7,619 bases of DNA from Mycobacterium sp. Its GTDB lineage: Bacteria > Actinomycetota > Actinomycetes > Mycobacteriales > Mycobacteriaceae. Below the pieces are notes generated by a model. It did not search any database. It was given only the letters and a program-made list of their open reading frames with translations, and was not told the origin of the DNA. Location: the NCBI GenBank assembly GCA_019246375.1, contig JAFAQO010000399.1, positions 1-7,619 of the forward strand, written 5' to 3'. The position numbers and the translations under genes were made by a program. Shown here piece after piece: positions 1-5,813 of this stretch; the stretch's first letter is position 1; each line of letters starts with the position of its first letter.

Positions 1-277
1 CGATGGCGATCGCGATCCAGAGCCACAAGGGCACCGACGGCAGCGCGCCGCGTGGTATGTGCGCAAGCCGGGCTGCCGCCAGTACGAGCCCAGCAACCAG
101 CCCGATCGCCAGCCAGCCCGGATAGTACGTCAGCAGCAGCGAAATAGTCAGAACCACAAGCAGCTTGGTGCCGGCCCACAGGTCATGGATGGGCGAACCC
201 ACCGGTACCGGACGCAGCAGCACAGCAGGGCGGGGCGTTCGGCGAGTCGGGCGGCGAGCCGGCGAGGTTGCGGTCAC
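1..277 (-). CDS. ECF transporter T component (EcfT/CbiQ-like), N-terminal part, cut by window edge
   Basis: Reading the minus strand from a GTG at 277-275 gives an open frame of 92 codons to the left edge. The start overlaps the stop of the upstream S-A-A' gene in a GTGA arrangement, typical of translationally coupled operon genes. The product begins with a basic Arg/Pro-rich stretch of about 25 residues, then a segment reading [12 protein letters not shown] followed by hydrophobic helices (about residues 39-70 and 80-92). A short 'hp.. K' segment before the first helix is typical of EcfT/CbiQ proteins, the membrane scaffold that links the ATPases to the substrate-binding S component. Its place after an ECF ATPase gene supports this. 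It corresponds to the position of M. tuberculosis Rv2325c (recalled). The C-terminal coupling helices with the Ala-Arg-Gly motifs lie outside the window, so the T assignment rests on context and the N-terminus. Confidence 0.8.
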   Translation of the reverse strand, partial: MTATSPARRPTRRTPRPAVLLRPVPVGSPIHDLWAGTKLLVVLTISLLLTYYPGWLAIGLVAGLVLAAARLAHIPRGALPSVPLWLWIAIAI

Positions 278-2313
278 GACACACCTCCCGCCGTGGCCGA
301 CTCCGGCTCGAGCACACCATTGTTCAGATGTACGGTTCGCGGGCACAAATCCTCGAGACCGGTAAAGTCATGCGAGATCACCACTACGGTCAGATCCCTT
401 TCCCTGCGCAAATCCTCGAGCAGCCGCAACAGGCCGCGCTGGCTCGCCCCGTCCAGCCCCGCCAGCGGCTCGTCGAGGATCAGCGCCCGCGGCGATCGCG
501 CCAGCAGCCCGGCCAGCACCAGCCGACGCATCTGGCCGCCGCTGAGCTGGTCGATCCGTCGCTTGGCCAACGCCGCATCAAGTCCGACAACCGCCAACGC
601 AGCAGTCACGCGGTCGCGGTCGTCGCGCGAAAAACCGGCCGCCGAGGCCACTTCGAGATCGACACGACTGCGCATCAACTGCAGGCGCGCCGCCTGAAAC
701 GACAACGCCACCGCGCCCACCTGCTCGTGCGTTGGGCGCCCATCGAGCAAGCAAGTACCGGTCGTCGGTATCGTCAACCCGGCCATGATCCAGGCCAGCG
801 TCGACTTACCCGAACCGTTGCCGCCGTGGATCAGCAGTCCATCGCCTTGGTGCACCACGAAACTGACGTCGCGCAGCACCGCTTTCGCCCACGGGGTGCC
901 GCTGCTGTATTCGTGGCCGACTCCGGCGAGTTCGAGCACCGGCGCGTGCGCCTCGTCGCCCGGCGCGATACTCGGCGCGGGCGCGGCTGTGGTGTCGACC
1001 ATGTCGGTGTTATCCGGGGAATCACTGAGGTTGATCGCGCGGTCGGCGGACTGGGCCTCGCCGTTGTAGTGGGTGATGTGAATCAGGGCCGTTCGATGCC
1101 GTTTGGTCAAGCCGGACATGACGCCCAGCAGGGCGTCTCGGCCTTGCTGGTCGACCATGCTGGTGACCTCGTCAGCGATGAGCAGTGCCGGCTCCCGCGC
1201 CAATGCCGCTGCCATGGCGAGCCGTTGCAATTCACCGCCGGAGAGTTTTTCGGTCTCGTGTTCGGCGAGACCGTCCAGTCCGACTTCGTTGAGCAGCCTG
1301 TCGACGTCGATCGTTGTGCCCGACGGCAGCCCCCAGACGACGTCGTCGGCGACTCGCGTGCCCAGCACCTGGCTCTCCGGGTGCTGCATGATCACCGCGG
1401 TGCCGCCCACCCGACCCAGCCCAACCGCGCCCGGGCGTTCGACAGTGCCCGATGTCGGCTCGCGGCCCGCCAGGATCAGCATCAGGGTGGTTTTGCCTGA
1501 GCCATTGGCACCGGTGATCGCGATATGTTCACCAGCCCGTACATCCAGGTTGGTCGCGGGCAGCGCGTCCTGGCTCGTGCGCGGGTAGCGGAAGCGCACC
1601 TCTCTTAAGCTCACCGGAACCGGCGCTACCGGCCCGCTCTCGGCGCGCGCGTCGAGTTTGTGCACATCGGGGATGCCGAGCATCCGCTGGAGCACGCGGG
1701 ACAGCGCCCACCAGCCGATCAGTCCCACGCTCAGGACGGAGAAAATGCCGTTAGCAAGGATCAGCCACGGCCAGTAATCCAGCGCGACTGCGAAATAGTG
1801 CTTGAGATCGTGGGCCGGCACCTCGAGCTTTACCCGCGCCAGAAACTCCGCGAGTCCGTTCACGTTGGCTGTGATGGCGGCGAAGAGCAGGTGGCGCAGC
1901 CGCACCAGCACGCCCAACGCCACAACCATCGCGGCACCGAAAACCACACCGGCGACAAGCGAAGTGACGATCACAGTCGGGGTGCCGCGGCGCCTGCGTT
2001 TGACGACACCGGTTAGTCCGCCGACATAAGCGCTATTGACAACAGTCATCAACCCGCCGAGCCCCGCGATCAGGAATGCGATCATGCCCGCGGCGACGGT
2101 CGCGGCGATGAGCACACGAAGGCGGTAGCGGTAGGACAGCAGCCCCATCGGCACGGTGCCAAGCAGTGCCAGTACCCCCGCGAACGGGACAACGACCGCG
2201 ATGATCCCAGTGGCCGCGCACAGTGCCGCCATGACCGATGCCTGAGCCAATTCGACGGGCCGCAACGACCCAACCCATTTGTCGGGGGAGTTCGGCGAGC
2301 CGGTCGCGCTCAT
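274..2313 (-). CDS. ECF-type importer fusion: S-like membrane domain plus two ABC ATPase domains (Rv2326c-like)
   Basis: This 679-residue protein combines three modules. Residues about 20-207 hold six hydrophobic helices (near 24-40, 42-59, 66-83, 84-100, 112-137, 180-206), resembling ECF S components or DUF2232 proteins. ATPase 1 (about 235-430) has Walker [10 protein letters not shown] (268-276), Q-loop Gln310, signature LSGGE (357-361), Walker B with Asp381-Glu382 and switch His415. ATPase 2 (about 458-670) has GGNGSGKST (497-505), Gln540, LSGGQ (590-594), Asp614-Glu615 and His648. Both sites therefore look competent. With the overlapping T gene this would form a complete ECF vitamin or metal importer in the inner membrane, with S, A and A' on one chain. 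The substrate cannot be read from the sequence. The ATG at 2313 was chosen as the first start in frame; no strong ribosome site precedes it, and the frame stays open upstream to a stop at 2403. M. tuberculosis Rv2326c is recalled as slightly longer, so an upstream start is possible. Confidence 0.9.
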   Translation of the reverse strand: MSATGSPNSPDKWVGSLRPVELAQASVMAALCAATGIIAVVVPFAGVLALLGTVPMGLLSYRYRLRVLIAATVAAGMIAFLIAGLGGLMTVVNSAYVGGLTGVVKRRRRGTPTVIVTSLVAGVVFGAAMVVALGVLVRLRHLLFAAITANVNGLAEFLARVKLEVPAHDLKHYFAVALDYWPWLILANGIFSVLSVGLIGWWALSRVLQRMLGIPDVHKLDARAESGPVAPVPVSLREVRFRYPRTSQDALPATNLDVRAGEHIAITGANGSGKTTLMLILAGREPTSGTVERPGAVGLGRVGGTAVIMQHPESQVLGTRVADDVVWGLPSGTTIDVDRLLNEVGLDGLAEHETEKLSGGELQRLAMAAALAREPALLIADEVTSMVDQQGRDALLGVMSGLTKRHRTALIHITHYNGEAQSADRAINLSDSPDNTDMVDTTAAPAPSIAPGDEAHAPVLELAGVGHEYSSGTPWAKAVLRDVSFVVHQGDGLLIHGGNGSGKSTLAWIMAGLTIPTTGTCLLDGRPTHEQVGAVALSFQAARLQLMRSRVDLEVASAAGFSRDDRDRVTAALAVVGLDAALAKRRIDQLSGGQMRRLVLAGLLARSPRALILDEPLAGLDGASQRGLLRLLEDLRRERDLTVVVISHDFTGLEDLCPRTVHLNNGVLEPESATAGGVS

Positions 2314-2431
2314 TGCATTGATTCTGCCAGTCGTCGGCCAGAGACCTTGCTCGCACCGCCATAGCGCACGCGAAATATCAACATGCCGCCGACAACTGAT
2401 CTATTTAGCAAATCTATGCAATGATGGCGGT
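2314..2431. promoter_or_regulatory. Divergent intergenic region with candidate promoter/operator
   Basis: This 118-base gap separates two divergent genes and must serve both. Its right half, from about 2370, is clearly AT-richer than its surroundings. It contains a direct repeat ATCTAT at 2399-2404 and 2412-2417, and the small inverted repeat ATTT-AGC-AAAT at 2403-2413 sits between the copies. Read on the minus strand, each copy becomes TAGATC or TAGATT, matching the mycobacterial -10 pattern TANNNT, so either could serve the leftward ECF operon. No convincing -35 element was found for either direction. MarR proteins often bind inverted repeats upstream of their own gene, so autoregulation here is an inference. 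The exact promoter is not resolved. Confidence 0.45.
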
Positions 2432-2935
2432 ATGACTCTATCAGCCGCTGGGTACGGTGCCGCAAGCAGCGGCACTACGCGCACCCAGTCCGGATCGCGG
2501 CTAGGGGAAGATTTGCTCAGCGTGGTCGCCCGGCTCAACCGGATGGCCACTCAACGCATCCAGATGCCGTTGACGTCGGCGCAAGCCCGGCTGCTCTCCA
2601 CCATCGAAAACTACGGCGAAGCACGAATCTGCGATCTTGCCGCCGTCGATCACTGCTCGCAGCCGACCATGACGACCCAAGTCCGCCGGCTCGAGGAAGG
2701 CGGCCTGGTAACCCGGACCGTCGACCCGGGAGATGGCCGCGCTGTCCGGATCCGCATCACTCCGCAGGGAATGCGGACCCTCTCCCGGGTTCGCGCCAAC
2801 CGCGCCGCCGCGATCGAGCCGCGACTGGCCCGTCTCGAGCCCGAAGACCGCCAGGTCCTGGCGGATGCCGTCACGGTGTTACACCGCCTTCTCGACGATT
2901 CCACACCCGCACCCACGCCAAGTTCTTCCCGATAG
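2432..2935 (+). CDS. MarR-family winged-helix transcriptional regulator (Rv2327-like)
   Basis: The product from the ATG at 2432 is 167 residues, the normal MarR length and close to the recalled size of Rv2327. A variable N-terminus (1-24) is followed by a dimerisation helix (about 25-46), then LTSAQARLLSTI (47-58) and a winged helix-turn-helix: DLAAV (68-72), recognition helix from SQPTMTTQVRRLEEGG (76-91), and the wing TVDPGDGRAVRIRIT (96-110). The wing keeps the family's Asp-Gly-Arg pattern followed by 'lT..G'. A C-terminal helix (about 113-155) completes the dimer interface, and the last 12 residues are Pro/Ser/Thr-rich. The frame is open further upstream to an ATG at 2279, but that extension would overlap the divergent gene, has poor similarity to the family and crosses the AT-rich promoter region, so 2432 is preferred. 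The ribosome site is weak (GGCGG ends one base before the start). Ligand unknown; it may control its own gene, the divergent ECF operon or the downstream transporters. Confidence 0.9.
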   Translation: MTLSAAGYGAASSGTTRTQSGSRLGEDLLSVVARLNRMATQRIQMPLTSAQARLLSTIENYGEARICDLAAVDHCSQPTMTTQVRRLEEGGLVTRTVDPGDGRAVRIRITPQGMRTLSRVRANRAAAIEPRLARLEPEDRQVLADAVTVLHRLLDDSTPAPTPSSSR

Positions 2936-2962
2936 GCCGCCGGCGCGACACGCACCGGCCGC
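2936..2962 (+). terminator. Weak hairpin just after the MarR gene
   Basis: GCCGCCGG (2936-2943) and CCGGCCGC (2955-2962) pair at seven of eight positions around an 11-base loop. The hairpin begins directly after the stop codon, where a terminator would be expected, but no T-run follows. Mycobacterial terminators often lack a T-tract, so this is possible but weak. In such GC-rich DNA hairpins of this size also arise by chance. Confidence 0.22.
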
Positions 2963-2965
2963 GGT

Positions 2966-2998
2966 GGGTAGATAATCACTTGGTCGGGTAGACAACCA
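2966..2998 (+). repeat. Pair of 13-bp direct repeats, 20-bp period, over a candidate -10 element
   Basis: GGGTAGATAATCA (2966-2978) and GGGTAGACAACCA (2986-2998) match at 11 of 13 positions with starts exactly 20 bp apart, close to two helical turns. The first copy contains GATAAT (2971-2976), a good -10 hexamer for a promoter facing the FHA-ABC gene at 3039. A start site would then fall near 2983, inside the gap between repeats, leaving a leader of about 55 bases. Two same-face half-sites over a promoter suggest a regulator binding as a dimer or tandem. No -35 match is obvious. The regulator is not known from sequence. Confidence 0.4.
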
Positions 2999-3027
2999 GG
3001 ATTCGACCCAGCATGACGGGTGATGAA

Positions 3028-3033
3028 AGGTGG
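3028..3033 (+). promoter_or_regulatory. Shine-Dalgarno site that decides the start of the FHA-ABC gene
   Basis: AGGTGG (3028-3033), preceded by AA, lies five bases before the ATG at 3039. An in-frame GTG at 3030 would give three more residues but overlaps this site and leaves no ribosome-binding sequence at a proper distance. The ATG is therefore the better start. Confidence 0.55.
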
Positions 3034-3038
3034 CGGCC

Positions 3039-5756
3039 ATGCGGACGGACGCGTTCGCTTTCCCGTTGACCGTCTTTGCGGGATCTACGCGATACACGTT
3101 CTCCCCTGGTCGCGAGGTGACTGTAGGCCGGGACGATCGGGCTGACATTCCTCTCGACAATCCGGAAGACAACCAGTACACCTCCCGAATTCACCTGGTG
3201 TTGCGGTTCGACGGGAGGAACTGGTTAGCGATCGACCGAAGCCGAAACGGCATGTTCGTCGACGGCGAGCGAGTTACCACGGTCAACATTCGCGATGGGA
3301 ATAGCGTCACCCTCGGCGATCCACAGCAGGGTCCACGATTGCTCTTCCGGGTCGGCGCCGCAGCCGAGCAGGCCGCAGGACCGCCCGACAGGCGCACACG
3401 TGGTGGGCCCGGGCAACCCGTTGCTCCGGGTCGACAGCCCGCCCGGGGAGGCTGGCGCACACCACTGACGGCTCGACCCTCCAGTTCGCCAGGTCCGCGG
3501 AAGTGGCCGCCGTCTCAGCCGACCACCCGATCGGGTCCGCCTTCGCGGTCTCTGTCTGAGCCGCCGACCGACCGTGTCCGGACGTCGCCCCCCGCTCAGC
3601 CACCCAGCCAGCCAACCGAAGCCCAACCGCCGGCGGCTGCGCCCACGTCCCGCCGACCCGAGCCGTCGCAACTGCCCACTGAACCCATCCTGGTAGCCCA
3701 CCCGTCACCCCAGCCACCTGCCCCGCAGCGACCTACCCGGCCACCACCACCCAGGCAGCCGGGATGGGCGGCCGAGCAGGCACCGGTTCATCCGCCGGAA
3801 CGACGTGCGGTTGAGCAGCCTTCGCCGGCAGCGCAACAAGAACTGCGACCCGACATCGGTGAACGCCGCCAGGGCGCTGACCACAAGAGCCTGGCTCTGG
3901 CCGGCCGAGTGGCCGGCGCTCTCAACAAGCTGCGCCCCCGTAGCACCGCGCCGCGGCCGCATGAAGAGGCCCCTACCCGCAAGTTGCCGCAGACCGGCGC
4001 CGGTACCGCGGCTGCGGTGGCGCCAGCGCGGCCCACAGCACCAGCGACGCGCGGGCTACAGGCACACCAGCTCAATGTCGCCGTCGACGGGCGGCAAGTG
4101 CTGGCAGAAGTCTCCTTCACAGCAAGCCCGGGCACGCTGACCGCCGTCATCGGTCCACGCGTAGCCTGCAAAACCGCGCTGATCGACACGCTCGGCGGCC
4201 TGCGGCAGCCCAGCTCGGGCGAGCTCATTCTGGACGGCCACGATGTCAACGCCCCGTCGGTGCGCTCGCGGATCGGGGTTGTGCCGCGCGAAGATGTGGT
4301 GCACCGCCAGCTCACCGTCGAACAAGCTGTGGGCTACGCCGCCGAATTGCGGCTGCCGCCCGACACCTCTGGCGACGACCGCCGTCGCGCCGTGCACCGT
4401 GTGCTGACCGAGCTGGAATTGGATTCACAGCGCACCGTTCAGATCGCCAACCTTTCCAATGAGGCACGCAAACGGGCATCGATCGCCGCCGAACTCGTCG
4501 CCGGACCCTCCATGCTCGTCCTAGACGAGCCGACCGCCGACCTGGACCCCGCGCAGGAACGCCGGACGATGGCGACGCTGCGCAAGCTCGCCGACCCCGG
4601 CCGCGTCGTGGTGGTCGCGACGTCATCGCTGGATCGGCTGGATGTATTCGACCGGGTGTTGTTACTGACTTCCCGCGGCGCGACCGCGTTCGCGGGCCCG
4701 CCCGCCCAGATCGAGGCTGAGCTGGGCACCACCGACTGGTCGGAGATCTTCGACCGGGTCAGCGCCGATCCTCAGGGCGCTCGGGAGGCTTTCCTTGCCC
4801 GCGAGGAGGCGCCGCAGCCCCCTCCGCGTCCATCGGAAGCTGCCCCGGAGCAGGCCCGTCTCGGACTGTGGCGCCAAATCGCCGTCGCTGCCCGTCGCCA
4901 GGCCTGGGTCATTGTCGGTGACCAGCGTTACTTCATTTTCCTGACGATCCTGCCGATCCTCTTCAGCGCGGTGGCGCTGCTGCGGCCAGGCCATACCGGT
5001 CTGGGCGAGGGAGACCCATACGGTGCGGGTCCTGACGAAGCCGTTCAGCTGCTGGTCGTGCTCACCATGGCCGCGGTCGTCATGGGCACCGCGTTGACGA
5101 TCCGCGACCTGGTCGGCGAACGCAGCGTCTTCGGCCGCGAACAATCCGTCGGGTTGTCGCCGTCGGCCTACCTGGCCGCCAAGGTCCTCGTCTACAGCGT
5201 CATTGCTGCCATTCAGGCCGCCATCGTCACCACCGCGGTGGTGGTCGGCAAAGGCGCCCCCAGCAGCAGCGCGCTGCTGCTCGGCGACTCGGTCCTCGAG
5301 CTGTACGTGAGCGTGGCCGCCACGGCAATTGTCTCGGCGATCGTCGCACTGGCCCTGGCCTCACTAGCGAAGTACCAGGAGCAGCTCATGGCGATGGCGG
5401 TGCTGGTGCTATTGCTTGCGCTGGTGTTCTGCGGCGGAATACTCCCGCTCAACGGCCGGAACGCCCTGGCTGTGGTCTCTTGGTTGGTCCCGGCCAGGTG
5501 GGGCATGGCGGCCGCTGCGTCCAGCATTGATGTCGAACGGATCGACCTTTTGGCCACCCGTGACACGCTGTGGACCCACTCGACGGGCCAATGGTTGTTC
5601 GATTTGGGGATACTCATCGCCTTCGGTGTGGCCGGCATCGCCTTCCTGCGCTGGCGGCTGCGGCTACCCGCCCGCACTAGTCATGGTCCACACCACCGCG
5701 GCGATGAGCCGACCGACCAGGTGGGTCGCCGCAACGGCGGCAGCCCCGAAGAGTAG
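3039..5756 (+). CDS. FHA-domain ABC-2 transporter with degenerate ATPase (Rv1747-like paralogue)
   Basis: This 905-residue protein follows the Rv1747 plan. Residues about 9-106 form an FHA phosphothreonine-binding domain with the key Gly30-Arg31, Ser49, His52 and Asn70-Gly71 in place. A Pro/Thr-rich linker (about 110-335) with many Thr-Pro or Thr-X-Pro sites follows; Rv1747 has a second FHA domain in this interval and none is seen here. The ABC ATPase (about 340-570) has an intact Walker B (LVLDEPT, Asp496-Glu497) and D-loop (ADLDPA), but Walker A reads GPRVACKT (372-379), the Q-loop Gln is Arg417, the signature is LSNEA (472-476) and the switch His is Ser529. Six helices of an ABC-2 permease follow (about 631-648, 669-688, 711-736, 754-776, 783-803, 852-871), then a hydrophilic tail of about 25 residues rich in His, Arg and Gly. 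Family members export envelope components from the inner membrane and in M. tuberculosis are controlled by kinase PknF (recalled). Whether this copy can hydrolyse ATP is doubtful. Confidence 0.88.
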   Translation: MRTDAFAFPLTVFAGSTRYTFSPGREVTVGRDDRADIPLDNPEDNQYTSRIHLVLRFDGRNWLAIDRSRNGMFVDGERVTTVNIRDGNSVTLGDPQQGPRLLFRVGAAAEQAAGPPDRRTRGGPGQPVAPGRQPARGGWRTPLTARPSSSPGPRKWPPSQPTTRSGPPSRSLSEPPTDRVRTSPPAQPPSQPTEAQPPAAAPTSRRPEPSQLPTEPILVAHPSPQPPAPQRPTRPPPPRQPGWAAEQAPVHPPERRAVEQPSPAAQQELRPDIGERRQGADHKSLALAGRVAGALNKLRPRSTAPRPHEEAPTRKLPQTGAGTAAAVAPARPTAPATRGLQAHQLNVAVDGRQVLAEVSFTASPGTLTAVIGPRVACKTALIDTLGGLRQPSSGELILDGHDVNAPSVRSRIGVVPREDVVHRQLTVEQAVGYAAELRLPPDTSGDDRRRAVHRVLTELELDSQRTVQIANLSNEARKRASIAAELVAGPSMLVLDEPTADLDPAQERRTMATLRKLADPGRVVVVATSSLDRLDVFDRVLLLTSRGATAFAGPPAQIEAELGTTDWSEIFDRVSADPQGAREAFLAREEAPQPPPRPSEAAPEQARLGLWRQIAVAARRQAWVIVGDQRYFIFLTILPILFSAVALLRPGHTGLGEGDPYGAGPDEAVQLLVVLTMAAVVMGTALTIRDLVGERSVFGREQSVGLSPSAYLAAKVLVYSVIAAIQAAIVTTAVVVGKGAPSSSALLLGDSVLELYVSVAATAIVSAIVALALASLAKYQEQLMAMAVLVLLLALVFCGGILPLNGRNALAVVSWLVPARWGMAAAASSIDVERIDLLATRDTLWTHSTGQWLFDLGILIAFGVAGIAFLRWRLRLPARTSHGPHHRGDEPTDQVGRRNGGSPEE

Positions 5757-5779
5757 TTATCGAGAGGCGGCCTAGCACA

Positions 5780-5797
5780 CCGGTTTTATGTCACCGG
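5780..5797 (+). other. Small inverted repeat between ABC and MFS genes
   Basis: CCGGT (5780-5784) and ACCGG (5793-5797) form a five-base-pair stem around an eight-base loop in the 57-base gap between the two transporter genes. It lacks a T-run, so it is not a convincing terminator; it could be an operator half-site pair or chance. The short gap otherwise favours read-through from the ABC gene into the MFS gene. Confidence 0.2.
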
Positions 5798-5813
5798 CGC
5801 GAGAGATCTACAG

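Noticed and set aside
268..1500. A 410-residue open frame on the plus strand opposite the ECF fusion gene
   Set aside because: It lies wholly antisense to a gene with two complete sets of ABC motifs, and its Arg/Gln/His-rich translation has no recognisable domain; it is a GC-rich mirror frame.
1103..1588. A 161-residue plus-strand frame opposite ATPase domain 1
   Set aside because: Ser/Pro/Arg-rich product with no fold signals, antisense to clear Walker and signature motifs.
2279..2431. N-terminal extension of the MarR gene from an upstream ATG at 2279
   Set aside because: It would overlap the divergent ECF gene, pass through the AT-rich promoter region and make the protein longer than its family; the ATG at 2432 gives the usual length.
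3225..3701. Arg/Gly-rich minus-strand frames (also 3307-3717) opposite the proline-rich linker
   Set aside because: Proline codons on the plus strand read as Gly/Arg on the minus strand; these frames are by-products of the linker composition.
4152..4466. The degenerate ATPase motifs as evidence of a pseudogene
   Set aside because: The frame is intact for 905 residues, the FHA and membrane domains look sound, and changes cluster at catalytic motifs while flanking residues match Rv1747 well, which favours a functional shift over random decay.
4662..5144. A 160-residue minus-strand frame opposite the ABC-2 membrane domain
   Set aside because: Low-complexity charged product with no domain, antisense to a conserved transporter.
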